DNA from: Holacanthus passer
Taxonomy: Eukaryota; Chordata; Actinopteri; Pomacanthidae
Direction of reading: 5' to 3'
Assembly: GCA_025331565.1 (NCBI GenBank)
Contig: JAFREQ010000021.1
Coordinates: 1,798,001-1,862,000 of the forward strand
Length of the DNA: 64,000 bases
The number at the start of each line of letters is the position of its first letter. The first letter of the stretch is position 1. This document shows positions 1 to 12,089 of the stretch, in pieces. Position numbers and translations under genes: made by a program. The notes beneath the pieces were generated by a model. It ran no database searches. It was not told where the DNA came from and worked only from the letters and a program-made list of their open reading frames with translations.

Positions 1-622
1 TGATAATTATAGTGAAGACTATGTTTGGAAATGTTTATGACTTGAGTTAGTTCACCGTTAGCTCGTTAGCTAACATTAGCTAGTTCGCTCGCTCGTTTTA
101 CCTTTTAGAGTCCGCTCGTTCAGCGAACAGCATCAACATACTGAAGCAGTTCCAAAATCCGAACCGGGTCAAAATAAAAGCTCCGAACTGGCTCAGAAAT
201 CTGAACGTCTGTTTCCTGCTGGGAGCTGCCATTGCTGCTGCACATCTGTCTTCAAACTACAACTGCAGGCATCCGAACGACTTCCTGCCAAAATAGGAAG
301 TCAAGATTCACACGTGTCGAAATAAGAGTTTGTAGCTTTCTTCAGAAGAGAATGTATCGCTAATTGAAACAATTGTGCTCTTATTTTGAAAAGGGTTTAT
401 GGTTCAGTGCAAAACGCACTCCTATTGGCTAACAGATCCAAGTGGGTGGGACAGACTTGTTCTCGTAGCAGAAGAAAACATAAAAAGCTCGACGTTGCCA
501 CCTACTGGAGAAAATATGTCATTACAGACATTTTAAGGTCATAAGAGGAAAATGAGTCTGTGGCTGCGACTTGACCTTAATTTTTTTCTAGCAGGAATAT
601 GTGACCTGTGCAATAGTTTGAA

Positions 623-916
623 TTAGAGCTGCAAGCAGGGATTGTTTTCATTATTGATCTATGGATTATGAATAGATTTATTATTTAGTCTATAAAAAAT
701 AAGGAAAAAGTCCCATAATTACTAAAATCTTCTTTCCCCACATTTTCTGTATTAATTTAACTTAACAGATTAAATATTTACAGTAAATACATGATGGCCA
801 ACACTTTTTCAAAGCCTTTAGTAGAGTATTTTTGACAATTTTTGCTTGATAAATGACACAATTGTTGTCGATTCATTTTCTGTTGATCAACTAATCAATT
901 AATCATTTCAGCACTA
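623..916. repeat. Decayed teleost interspersed repeat, family A
   Basis: The segment starts with an 'agagctgcaa' end and finishes with an 'aactaatcaattaatcattt' end followed by 'cagcact'. These are the paired ends of a short repeat that is very common in teleosts, whose termini read as gctgcaac and rich ATTAATCGATTAAT-like tracts. Two related copies lie at 15209-15926 and 23719-23802. I recognise the family by its ends but cannot assign a database name. It is probably a non-autonomous DNA element. Confidence 0.5.
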
Positions 917-1439
917 ATGTTAAATCCTCAAAATCTGTTAAAAACATTAGAAGGAAGCCTCCACACTCATCAGTGTCAATGACACATCCTGCTTACTGCC
1001 AGTTTGACAATGAAAGTGATTCAAAGTGTGCGACTAAAATAAAACAGATCAGTAGGGAGGGAAGTTTTTCCTCAGGTGCTCAGCGACACACCAGGTCTTC
1101 ATAATGAGCAGGAGCGCCTCCACGCTGCTGCTGATCCACAGTGACGTGTCTCAGGTTAATCTTGAGTAGATGAGACTAACCCAGATCCTAAAAATGGCTT
1201 AGTGTGAGTCCTGCTGAAGGTTTAGTTAAGGATCAGTAGCTTCTCATGTCTCAGATGAAACGTCAGTTGGAGGTTATTAGCACAGAATAGTGGGACAAGA
1301 GCAGAACTTCGCACAGAACTTTACCTTAAGAATCATTAGTTTGAATGGATAAAGTGATGTGCTTCACACTGAACACCCTAAATTACATAAATCTTTCACT
1401 GGATCTATTTTTTCTGTTTATAGCAACAAACCATTTTGA

Positions 1440-1668
1440 TTCCAGAGTCGCTGGAGCCTATCCCTGGTCACACTGGGTGACAGGTGGGGTACACTGGCTC
1501 ATTTACATCTTTAGAGTTTCCAAGTTCACTCATGCTGCATGTGAACTGTCTGTCTCCATGCAGACATAGTGAGAACAACACACAAAAAGGCCCAAAGAAG
1601 GCCGGTGGGTTTGAACCCAGGACCTTCTTTTTGTGAGGCTTATTACCAAACTGCCTGACCTTAGCTCA
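1440..1668. repeat. Decayed teleost interspersed repeat, family B
   Basis: The order of motifs matches a widespread fish repeat: 'gtcgctggagcctatccc' at the left, a 'gtacactgg' segment, a 'catgctgcatgt' segment, 'aaaaaggccc' and finally 'gggtttgaacccaggacctt' with 'tgtgaggc' and 'accaaactgc'. The internal parts are degraded. The GGTTTGAACCC block looks like a tRNA B box but belongs to the repeat; there is no cloverleaf around it. Confidence 0.55.
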
Positions 1669-2218
1669 GTGTTTAAAATAAATATATAATGCAATATTAC
1701 TAAAAGAGCATATTCTGTATGTATGTGTCTATGCAGTTGTTAAAATAGAAACAAAGCAGCATTCAAGCAAAAATTAATTAACTTATTCACAAAACAGCAG
1801 GGCCAGTCTTGCTGATCGAAAACTGTAGCCTTCTACGTGTCCACAAGTTTATTGAAATGACGTTGCAAGATTTAGAGCAACTGATTGGATAGACTGAAGT
1901 ATATAATCAAATCAGTGGTGAAGATTTGGCCTCTTTGCTCTTGACACAAGGTCCTGTGCTCGTAATGTGTAAACACAAGGAACCCAAATCTTACCACATA
2001 TGTACATCTTTATAGCTATTATTCTTTTTCACGTAGTTGACAGATGAAAGTCCATCACAGTTTATACTGTGTGCATTTTGATATGTGTACTAGAATTTAT
2101 GGTCAGTAACAGATGATGTGATGTTCACACATCTATCATGTCTATTTGAGTGTCTCACTTTCTCCACCTGCAGATCTCTAAGGCTCTGTGTTCTCGTCCC
2201 TTCCTCCTTCCTGTTCAG

Positions 2219-2452
2219 GGGCCACGGCTCCTGATTGTTTAATCTCATCATGGAGGATTGGTGACATCAGGTCCAATCCTGTGGCGACCTCTCCCAAAAG
2301 CCAGCAGCAGGGATCAGCTGGGATGAAGAGCAGTGGGACGGCACAAATCAGTCAGTGTGAAGAAGCAACCTGACAAGAAGGAGGCATACAGTCGATGAGC
2401 TCTTAGGAGCCAACACTTTTCTCTGATTGTTGGGGATCCCGCCATTCAACAG
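2219..2452 (+). other. Possible 5' non-coding exon of gngt2
   Basis: A pyrimidine-rich tract ending in CAG at 2216-2218 is followed about 230 bases later by a CAG/GTAAAG donor at 2453. The gngt2 start codon sits near the beginning of its own exon right after an AG at 2642-2643, so an upstream untranslated exon is expected. This one is plausible, but nothing in its sequence proves it. Confidence 0.3.
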
Positions 2453-2648
2453 GTAAAGACTGTTGACATTTGTCTATGCTGGATTTACATATATGTTGTT
2501 GTGTGTTTTTAAAACTGAAAGATTTGAAGAATAGTAGCAATATGAGAATAATTTAAAGAAAATACAGGTTGTAGCACAAATCAAGAGAGTACACTTTTAG
2601 ACATTAGTTGTTTCAACATTTTGATCTTGATTTCGTCTTCCAGCCAGG

Positions 2649-3097
2649 ATGGCTCGGGATATGTCAGATAAGGAAATCTTGAAAATGGAGTTGGAACAGT
2701 TGAAGAAGGAAGTGAGCACACCTAGGACACCAGTAAGTAAATTACCTCTTTTTAATAAAGAATGTCATGTTTTCTTTTTGTCCAATATGATCTTTAATTT
2801 TAGCTATGAAAAGCCTCTTGTTTTAAAACAATGTGGAAAACAATTACAGGAGACAAAGGCTTCATGAACTTGTAGCATGCAAGTTAAATTTGTTCCCATC
2901 TTTACCTGTGAAAAGACAATCTGGTTTGTTGAGCTTGCCTCTGTTTTCCTCTTTCCTCTGAACAACAGGTGGGTGCAAACTGTGCAGACACCATTGCTTT
3001 TGTTGAGGGACTGTCACCAAATGATCCGCTGATTAAGGGCGTTCCAGATGACAAGAACCCCTACAAGGGAGACAAGGGAGGCTGTATAATAACATAG
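2649..3097 (+). CDS. gngt2: Transducin gamma subunit, cone type
   Basis: Gamma subunit of a heterotrimeric G protein, expected to pair with a G beta partner and anchor transducin to photoreceptor disc membranes. Two coding exons, 2649-2732 and 2969-3097, joined in phase 0, give a 70-residue protein; GNGT2 proteins are usually about 69. Residues 1-22 (MARDMSDKEILKMELEQLKK and on) form the N-terminal helix that makes a coiled coil with G beta. The DPLIKGVPDDKNPY segment near residues 47-60 is the conserved core of the family. The protein ends in the CaaX box C-I-I-T, so Cys67 should be prenylated, and a non-Leu last residue predicts farnesyl as in other transducin gammas. In human, GNGT2 lies in the same chromosomal region as COL1A1 and SGCA, which supports gngt2 over gngt1. 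Whether this is the a or b teleost copy cannot be told here. Confidence 0.92.
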
Positions 3098-3306
3098 CAC
3101 ATAGACATCCAGGGAAAAGTCGCAATGTTTTTTATGAGAGCCGGTTACGTTGCTGTAACGTTCCTGTAGAGTTCTTGTGGATAAAATGTACAGTAGTAAG
3201 AAAACTAAGATCTGTAATGGTATTGCAACCAGGAGAGAGACCCTTTTCCATCACTGGATTACTGTATGTACCTGTTGATATGAAAATGTTTCTTTGTCAA
3301 TTTGTA

Positions 3307-3312
3307 ATTAAA
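3307..3312 (+). promoter_or_regulatory. gngt2 poly(A) signal, ATTAAA
   Basis: The common variant hexamer ATTAAA occurs 210 bases after the gngt2 stop codon. No better AATAAA is seen in that short downstream stretch. Confidence 0.5.
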
Positions 3313-3339
3313 CTCAAATAGCTGCACAAAGCTTTAACC

Positions 3340-4880
3340 TGACCTGGCTGCTCTCATTTTTGATATTCATTATCATATCTCACATTTATTGCACTTTCAT
3401 CTCACTATACCATACTGGTTAATATTCAATAGGGTTGATGTAAGTTGATGTACTGAGGTTTGATGTAAATCAGCATAATTCAGCATGACACTCACTTGTG
3501 TTAGTGCACAAAGCAGGGCAAAGTCACAGGAGTCGTGCAGCTACTGCTTAGTCTAATTCTTAATAGGATTTCTTTGCTGTGGCACAGTCGGTCACAGAGG
3601 CCTGTTGACACAGAGCTGCTTCCTGTATCAAAGTCTTTAAGCTTATTCCAACAGCTTCATCCCGGCTTCCATTTCGAGCTCTCCATCCAATTAGTGTCAT
3701 TTTCAATCCAGGCAACAACAAATAGGCATCATTTGTCCAGCATTTGCAACCACAACTATTGGTATGAATAGTACGCAACTATTAGTATGAATATAGCGTT
3801 TAAAGTGCAGGGTTAATTACTAAGATTGCAAAAATGTACAAACACAAACAGCACTTCATGCTGCTTTAAATCTTTATTGGTCCAGTGACCTGAGGCAGCA
3901 CATATCAGTGCCTTTGTAGAACCTGTTTCTAATAATATAAGACCCACAATACTTATCATGTAGAGAACCTTGGTGATTTATCAATATTTTACTTCAAGGA
4001 CAAAGTTTTAGCTTGGCTTAACAGAGAGGCCAAAACAGCCTCTAAACCTTAAACGCCCTGCTTCAATTGTTACAGTATGTGAAGTCAAAATGTCTTTAAT
4101 AAGGAATTTTTTTTTACATTTACATTTTACATTTTTGTCTGTCTGTTCCAATTCATTGGGGTCAACATAACTTGTTGTGGTTCATGTTATCACTTGCTTC
4201 AGATAAAATCTAGGGCTCCAAGTCAGTTAGTACATAACTTGAATACAAAGTCCATGCATGTACAACATGAAATGAGTGCAGTATGAAAACCGCACTATCA
4301 CATAGATCACATAACTTATGGATTTACATTTTACAATTGTGTTTGTTATCGCACTTTGGTTAAATATTGTGGATATGGCAGGACAATTACTTCCTGTGTT
4401 ATTACAAACTTTGTTCCCAGCTCAACTTCTAATAAATGAATTGAATTATCTAGGTTCTAATGCTTCCTGAAGAAGACCAACACAGCCCTTATCTTATCTT
4501 GAAGTGCTGAAACTCAGCAAAACTCAGCTGCACTGTAGCAAAGATGAATGCATGTGTAAAGGTTAGGATGACCTGTCCATAGTGTATTCTTTATCTTAAT
4601 TGCCTTATCAGATAAGAGCATTTATGGATATATCTAATTTAACAAGTTTCCTAATAGCTCTTTGGAATGAGAGAATAATCATACTACATATGGTAGGAAG
4701 ACAAAATGTCTCATAACCGTCAGAACTGTGTTAATCCTAGACACCTAAACAGACAGTGGATCCATTTAAAACCACTGACTTTCAAATATTCCTCACACAA
4801 TATATATTTTTTGGGACCACTGGAAGTCCACAGATGAATTTGTTCATTGTGTGACTTAAAAGTGCATTTCAGTTCAGGGA
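3340..4880. other. Intergenic, nothing recognised
   Basis: AT-rich DNA between gngt2 and the retroelement fragment. Short open frames on both strands at 3535-3778 overlap each other and resemble no protein family. No tRNA or repeat that I recognise. Confidence 0.5.
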
Positions 4881-4887
4881 TTGTGTC

Positions 4888-5190
4888 ATGTCTCAAGGTG
4901 GGAACAAAGGGACATACAGGTACCTAGGTGTTATCTCCAGCCTCGACCAATCTCCAAGCCCTCTCTTCAACTCCCTCTCTCAGATATTATACATTGGAGA
5001 AACAAAGCAACCACTCAACAAACAGATGGCTCAACACAGGAGGGTCAACTCCTCCAAGGGCCAAGATTCAGCAGTTTACCTCCACCTCAAGGAAAAGGGA
5101 CACTCATTTGACAACAACAGCGTACATATTTTGGACAGGGAAGATATGTGGATTGAAAGAGGAGTGAAAGAGGAGATCTATGTCAAAGTA
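4888..5190 (+). mobile_element. Penelope-like retroelement fragment (GIY-YIG end)
   Basis: An open frame of 190 codons is coding-like only in its middle, about 4980-5190. There it reads LYIGETKQPLNKQMAQHRR-type sequence (with I for the first L), then QDSAVYLHLKEKGHSF, a VHILDRED segment and WIERGVKEEIYVK. This order is typical of the C-terminal GIY-YIG endonuclease domain of Penelope-like elements in fish, with the YIG triad visible. The usual Arg in the following helix appears as Gln in KQMAQH. No reverse transcriptase is present on either side, so this is a truncated, dead copy. After about 5190 the frame runs into unrelated sequence and a CA microsatellite. A different retroelement carrying a similar nuclease is possible but less likely. 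Confidence 0.65.
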
Positions 5191-5397
5191 ACTAACCTTC
5201 TTCTTCTGTTAACCTTGCACCCTCTATCCAACACACATCACACCTGGACACATTGGTTTGAACAAAGAACACACTCTCCCTCCCCCGGCAGCCATCTTTG
5301 GGTCGGCCATCTTGTGTGTAGCACTCACATTTGTTTAAGTCATGTGGTCTTGATAGTTTTGGAACAGCCATCTCACCAGTGTCTGTTTCACTCTCAT

Positions 5398-5438
5398 ACG
5401 CACGCACACGCACGCACGCACACATGCACACACACACT
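5398..5438. repeat. CA/CGCA microsatellite
   Basis: Alternating CACG and CACA units run for about 40 bases, interrupted by one ATGC. Confidence 0.85.
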
Positions 5439-5823
5439 TGTACAAAGCACATGTTGTTAGATTAGTTATGTGTTTTGCCTTCATTATCTTTTAATGAAAG
5501 CTTGAGAAGAAACACGTTGTGTCTTTAATTTGGTACAAAAGGGAATAGTGCCAACCTCTACTCTGCCAAGAACTCCAAAATCCTTCAACTTTTACTAAGT
5601 GAACGATTGCATAGTTTTTGTCCGTGCTCCAAATGAGTGCTTAGCAATTATCCTTTGTGTAAATGTAATTGTGTGAAAGCTGCAGCACCATTATCGTGAT
5701 CTGAGCATGGCCATTGCAAGAAAATGCGTCTTTCCCCACTTTATCTTTATTGCAGTCATAAGACGCAAAGCACTACATATCACACTCTTGTCCTTCTTCA
5801 CCAGACCTTTGGCACTTGGTGTG

Positions 5824-5830
5824 ATAAAAG
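5824..5830 (+). promoter_or_regulatory. Possible TATA-like element of retsat-like gene
   Basis: GATAAAAGG lies about 85 bases before the start codon, followed by GC-richer sequence that would be the 5' leader. The position suits a core promoter, but this is inference only. Confidence 0.25.
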
Positions 5831-5911
5831 GAGCCTCGCAAGGAGAGCGGTGTTCAGAATAACACGGTCACTGCTGCTGCGAACACTACAGAAAATTTGA
5901 TAATCTCCACG

Positions 5912-8900
5912 ATGTGGCTCTTGATCTTCTTAGTCTGGTTGGCTATATGGGCCGGTGGCACATACTGGTACCTGTTTGGGAAACCGAGTCCTTTCTCCCT
6001 AGAGTCGGTGAGACCCCCCGGACCACGAGAGTTTGATCAGAAAAAGCGGGACAAAGTCATCAAGCAAGGTAAAATTATTGCAGTTGAAAATTCTTGTATG
6101 CAACGTCACAATTATTTGGCAATACGATGCTTTAAAAAAGAAGTGTATTTTCTAGCAGCACATACACACAATACACTGAATAATTAATAGATTTTTAAGG
6201 TATAACCATAGACTACACTACAACTCGATAAGTAAAATATTTCAATTCTTTATATCTTTTTTTTAAAATTCCAATGGACACAGCACGTGAAATGGACCAC
6301 TCCAGGCAGCAAAGCACCAATTCTGACAAAAAAATAAATGTATTTAATTGAACGTCTGTGTTATAATGAAATAGCAAAAAAAGATCATGACATTACAATA
6401 AATTAACTCGTTATCAACAATTCAAATACAGTATGTTCATTTAGAGTGAGTGCTTTAGTGTGAGAATTGAGAATTTTATGGAAGAAATTTTTTTCACATA
6501 TCGACTATACTGCAGAGGTACAGGAAACGCTAATGTGTTTACACCCTCTGTCTCAGTGAATAGACAACATTTCCAAAAAAACAATCATCTGATGATAGAC
6601 CTTTTCACTGCAAACATGTATCATAACATTTGTCATAAAAGGAAAAGCATAGGTGTAACACTGACAAGTGATGAGTGCAATGTTTGTGGAAAGTGGAACA
6701 CCTAAATAGAACAGAGACATTATTTACCTGTGTTTTTCATCTTATGACAAGTCAAAATGTCTGCTGTGTACTCTGACTCTGAAAATAAATATGCTCATTT
6801 TTGGTTCTGTATTTATTTTAATTTATTTGGTGAATAATTTGGAGGAAATTGGAGTGGTTTGACCTTCCCCGAGTAAAACTGCAAATTATGTATATACTTA
6901 GTTTTTTATAAAAATTAAACAAACAAGATATAACATATGCTAATTAGCGAGCTTTAGATGTGCTGATGAAGGAATAACTCAAAGTACATAAAAGTAGGAC
7001 ATAAAATATAAGTCACTATAGTCCTTACAAGTGCTGAGGTGTGCTGATAGTTATCTAAATAACCTGTCTGCTGTGTCACAGATTAGACCTACATTAGGAG
7101 AGGCACAGTAATTATTATTCATCTCTGTCTGTAATCTTAATTAGATTATGACTTGGAGATTATTTTAGCAGTCTTATCTACTGTTTATTGCCAGCAGGAG
7201 AACACAGATACAGGAATTAGTTCAGCAGTCATATATATGTCATATGTATTTATGAGAGGAAAGGTGTGCACTAGTTAACAACCTTCAAACTATTATGTAA
7301 CTCAATTATGCAACACATTTTCTCACTTCCAGTACTTATAAGATAACGTTTACAATGCATCTTTACTGATCCTGCTCGAAATAGAAAGACAAAGTTTACC
7401 AGGTTAACACTGGCTGTATGTTTTGGTCCAGGTTTCAACCTTGGCAAAGTGCCCCAGAACTTGGATGTCATCGTCATTGGGAGTGGTATTGGTGGGCTGA
7501 CGGCTGGAGCCACGCTGGCCAAAGCAGGGAAGAAGGTCCTGGTGCTGGAACAACACGACCAGGCAGGAGGCTGCTGCCACACCTACATAGAGAAAGGCTT
7601 TGAGTTTGATGTTGGTAAGACTACATGTAATATGACATATGTTCACCTACAATTCATGGAAGCAGCACATAAAGTGGATCCTAACTAAGCCAACAACAAC
7701 AACCTGATAAAGTACAATCATATTTAATGACTGTAAACAGCCAATAGTGCACCAGGACGTGTGACAAATGACATATTTCACAAGCACAAGACAAGACATT
7801 TTTGTTCATATACTGTGGATATGTAAGAGATGAAATCCTATAAAATACGTAATTGTACAATGGGAACCAAATGGAACAATAATGCACATGGGTATTTAGA
7901 AGTGCTGTGAGCACTGTTAATCTCCCTGGGGTGACTTTTGAGAAGGAATCAAAATCTACCTCAACATAATTATACAACTGATTCCTGGTCTTTCTTCTCC
8001 AGGGCTTCACTACATCGGTCAGGTCCACGAGAACAGTCTGTTGCGTATCGCCTTCGACCAGATCTCTGAGGGCCAGCTGGAGTTCCAGGAGCTAAATCAA
8101 CACTTTGACACCATCCAAATTGGCCTGGGCGATGAGAAGCGGAGTACACGATCTTCTCCGGTAAAACTGAGATGCAAGCTCATCTGATGAAGCAATTCCC
8201 TGATGACACAGAGGCCATCAAGACATTTTTCAAAATCATGAAGGTACTGCCAGCTACTCGACACATACTTTAATATGTCGCCTGTCTAAAACGTAATAAC
8301 AATTCCCAAACATCCTCTGTTCCAACAGGTCTCAGCTAAGAAGACCCACTACTTGGCAACTCTAAAGCTGATCCCACAGTGGGTGTCTTTATTCCTGCTG
8401 AAGTCAGGCATCTCAGACCTCGTCTCCCCAGTCTTCCGCCTCACTGGCACATGTGCAACAGACTTTGTGAACACCCTGACCAGCAACAAGGATCTCCAGA
8501 TCATCTTTTCTTATCTTTTCTATGGTGGGTCTAAAATGTTACTAGAGTAGAAAAACAACCTCAAGTCCAAAAGTAAGACAGTGGCTCATATTGGTCTTCC
8601 TCTGAACTGGAGAACATTGGATTTGGAATTATTATAACTACATCTATAACTTTATTTATATAGCTTTTTTTCTAAACAGAGTTACAAAGTGCAATGGAAC
8701 AATAACAGCTGTAAGAATGTTAAACTGTCTCCTTCCTTCTCTTCATTCGAGGGTATTTAAATCAGGCACAGAAGAGACAAGCTTTGATCTACAAGAGACA
8801 CAGAACTCATGTTGAGGATTTTGTGATTCTTGTCTTTGTAATTATGAGCCCAGACATAGAACTGATGAGTTTTACAATGTATAATTGGATGAGTGGACTA

Positions 8901-11422
8901 AGTGGTCCAGTTCCTGAACAAGATGAGAATATGATTTTGAAAAATAATTATAAAAAATAATAATGGAGCTTTCATTCTGTGTATATTCAGGCGTGCCTCC
9001 AAAGGACTCCAGTATTCTGATCAATGCCCTCCTGATTCATCACTACAAACGGGGCGCCTACTACCCTAAAGGTGGTGCCAGTGAGATCGCCTTCCACATC
9101 ATCCGCACCATCCAGAAATATGGAGGAGACTGCATGGTCAGAGCTCCCGTCTCCGAGATCCTGGTTAATGAGAAGGGAGCAGCTTATGGTAAGAAATTAG
9201 TCCAGCTAATTTTTCACATGGTGAAGGCAAAATACTCTACAGGTAACTGACTGAAGATGTCCTTTCTGTGTCATGTGACAGGTGTGAAGGTGAGGAAAGG
9301 TCAGGAGGAAGTGGAGATTCATGCACCTGTGGTTGTGTCAAATTGTGGCATCTTCACCACTTTCCAGAAACTCCTTCCTCCTGAGATTCAAGTCAAGACA
9401 GGTGAGCAACAGATCCTTTTTACCTACATGGATGACTTCTGAATCATATCGAATTTTATCGTGGAAACAGTGATGGAGTTTCAAGTTGATTATAAAAATT
9501 CACACTTTATAGATATCCAGGAACGGCTGAACATGATGAAACATGGCAGAGGATCATTTCTGGTTTTCTCTGGCTTTGATGGAACTCAAGAGGAGTTGGG
9601 TCTCCAGTCCACCAACTTCTGGCTGTTCAAGAACAATGAAATGGACAAGTCGTACGTATGCAGAGTACTGATCAATGCAGAGGTAGCTGTTACCACAGGG
9701 GGGTGCTATTGTATAAGAAGTAGAAATGTGGTCAAGCCACACAGGCAAAAACTAACTGCTCTCAGGAACATTAACATTAATCATTATTCTTCTGGGTCAG
9801 AGTTTATTTCTTCCAAAAGAAAAAACAGTGCACTAAATATTTATTGACTCTTCACATAAAGAAACATACTGTATATTGCTGCATGTGGCTTGTTCACATA
9901 ACAAGTTAAGAGTTCCCTTTTCCATCCTCTAGATGGAGTTTAGGATCACTCAGGTTTCAGCTCCAGGATTTAAATACGCATGCATTCTTTTATGTGTGAC
10001 CAGACTGCTGATAAAAGCAGGCCAGACTGTTCTGACTGAACTCTGACGATTTGATGAAGTTTTACATTTTCATGTTCTTTTTGTAGGATGGATGATTTCT
10101 TTGCATTGAGCAAAGAGGAAGCACCGGATAACATTCCCATGATGTTCATCACAATGCCATCTGCCAAAGACCCAGAAGCCAAAATGAGACACCCTGGTAC
10201 AAACAACCACAGCTTTTTCTACTGTTGCCAATAAAAGTAGTAACACAAAGATAGAGACATAAGACGTACTGCCACTAGAACATCAAACCAAATGTCACAT
10301 CTGAGAGTCCACAGAGATTAGGTGTGATGTCTCGTGTGTTTCATGTTCACAGGAAAATCTTGCATGACAATACTGACGATGGTGAAGTACGAATGGTTTG
10401 AGGAATGGAAGGACACTACAGTGCGCAAAAGGGGAGACGAATACCACAACTACAAAATGAGATTTGCTAAGAACCTCTTTGACTGGGCCTGTACTTTGTT
10501 CCCTAAAATCAAAGACAAGGTAGGACAGGTCATTCTCTGTCATACATTCACGAATGCACACATGTTTAAGTGTGTTTCAAGTACATTATCTAAAACGTTT
10601 GATTTCTAAATCAGAAAAAAATTGTACAGCAAGTTATATTTCATACGTTTGTTGTTTGTCTTTAAATGAAGGCTGCATGGTAATATTTGTATGCCTTGTT
10701 TTGCAGTTGGTTTTCCAGGATGTGGCGACCCCACTGACCAACATGCACTACCTGGGTGCCCAGCGTGGAGCCATGTACTCCGCTGAGCACAACCTGGAGC
10801 GTTTCCATGCCGAGGCTGTGGCAAGGAACAGGTGCAACACCCCCGTCAAAAACCTCTACATCTCAGGTATGAAAAGTCACGACCTTGGCCAACGATTTTA
10901 TGTTCTTTCAAGCTCTGCAGGCACAGTCAATTCTTGGTGTGTTGTGAATGAAAGAAGCTTTCTGGGGCATAGAAATGTCTCAACAAGCCCTAAGATTGAT
11001 TCACTTGGTGGAGGAGGGTTGGCAATGCTTTGAAATGTGAGTTTCTTTGCAGTGTAAATCTTTCAAATCTTTCTCCAAAATTAGCCAGTTTTCACCAGAA
11101 TATCTTGTTGGTGCAGTTAAACCAATAAGAAAGCCACAAAGCATGAGGAATTAAAGCTTGTGAAGAAAAACAGTATCAAGAGGGAAAGAGATTCCAGGTA
11201 GTCTTGTCTCCTCCAGCAGGTTGTTCAGTATGTGTGTGTCTGTCTGTTCCAGGCCAGGACGTGTTCAGCTGTGGGATAGCAGGCGCTCTGCATGGTGGAC
11301 TCCTCTGCGCCTCTGCGGTTTTAGATCACATCGTCTACATTGACTTGCTTTTCCTCAAGAAGAAGCTGAAGAGGAGGAAAGCCAGAGAGATGGCTCAGCT
11401 GGCTAAGAAGAAGGTGCAGTGA
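5912..11422 (+). CDS. retsat: Retinol saturase family flavoprotein (frame broken in exon 3)
   Basis: All-trans-retinol 13,14-reductase family enzyme of the endoplasmic reticulum membrane, which saturates the C13-C14 bond of retinol. Eleven exons: 5912-6068, 7432-7614, 8003-8243, 8329-8524, 8991-9188, 9282-9401, 9513-9651, 10087-10196, 10353-10519, 10707-10866, 11253-11422, all with GT-AG borders and matching phases. The product would be about 613 residues; human RETSAT is 610. The start is the ATG at 5912; a TTG five codons upstream is in frame but not a likely start. Residues 1-20 are a hydrophobic signal or anchor. The dinucleotide-binding motif GSGIGGLTAG lies at 69-78, followed by KKVLVLE and the family GGCCHTY. 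Exon 3 lacks one G (about 8141-8142), which puts a TGA in frame soon after; all other exons are intact. Human RETSAT is on another chromosome, so this may be the teleost retsat-like paralogue (retsatl). Confidence 0.93.
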
Positions 11423-11878
11423 GACGGCTCTGGACTTCCCCTGCAGGACAATAGTGAAACTACACTAACCTGGTGCAAAAGGAACCTTGAAGCTAAAAGG
11501 AACACACATATACTAATATTATAAAGTGTACACATAGCAATGCCAATAGTGCACTTTCATGACAGTTACAAGGAACTGATGTTTGTCCTGAATTGCGATG
11601 AAAACTATGGCCAGTTTCTAAATGGAAAACATCACAAATAGAAAAATACTTTCAGTTGTTTTCTGAGACTACAACTGGATTTTCACAAAATTTGAGACAA
11701 CTCAACGTCTCATTTACAATATTGCAGTAATTGTATATATATATATGCCAGAGGCTGAGTTTGGTTTTTGGTTGGGGTTTTGGTGATGGTCACTTTGCTT
11801 TTTTTCAGTATTGCCAAGGTTACACTGGTTTGGAAGGTAACCACAGGCTTTTTTCATAACGCACAATATGTTCATTTG

Positions 11879-12089
11879 AATAAAACAAACTTAAATAACT
11901 ATATTCACAACTTGACACCTCACCGTGACTTTGTGACATCATTTTATGGGAGCAGATATGTTTACTATTGAGTTGGGTGTCTTTAAAATTATTATATGAG
12001 AGAAATCTTGCTTGCTTTTCTTATTGTGATTCTGAGCACAAAAAGATGATGAAGAAAAAAGATTTGCCTTTATTTTATTGTCCAATAAA
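11879..12089 (+). promoter_or_regulatory. Poly(A) signals downstream of retsat-like gene
   Basis: AATAAA occurs at 11879-11884 and again at 12084-12089, the second in a typical TCCAATAAACA context. Either would give a 3' untranslated region of about 0.5-0.7 kb. Confidence 0.45.

Larger units (their letters stand above)
1..2200. other. Gene-free left flank
   Basis: I see no coding exon here. The stretch is AT-rich, has a short GTTAGC/GCTAAC-rich patch near 55-90 of a kind common in teleost DNA, and contains the two decayed repeats listed separately (623-916 and 1440-1668). The 74-codon open frame at 1345-1569 overlaps the second repeat and resembles no protein I know. Confidence 0.6.

Noticed and set aside
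1605..1625. tRNA B-box-like GGGTTTGAACCC
   Set aside because: It belongs to an interspersed repeat. There is no A box or acceptor stem at tRNA spacing.
5192..5460. C-terminal part of the 190-codon frame and its antisense frame
   Set aside because: This runs through a CA microsatellite and unrelated sequence after the retroelement homology ends.
5897..5911. Start of the retinol saturase protein at the TTG at 5897
   Set aside because: Vertebrate genes start at ATG in nearly all cases. The ATG at 5912 gives the expected hydrophobic N-terminus.
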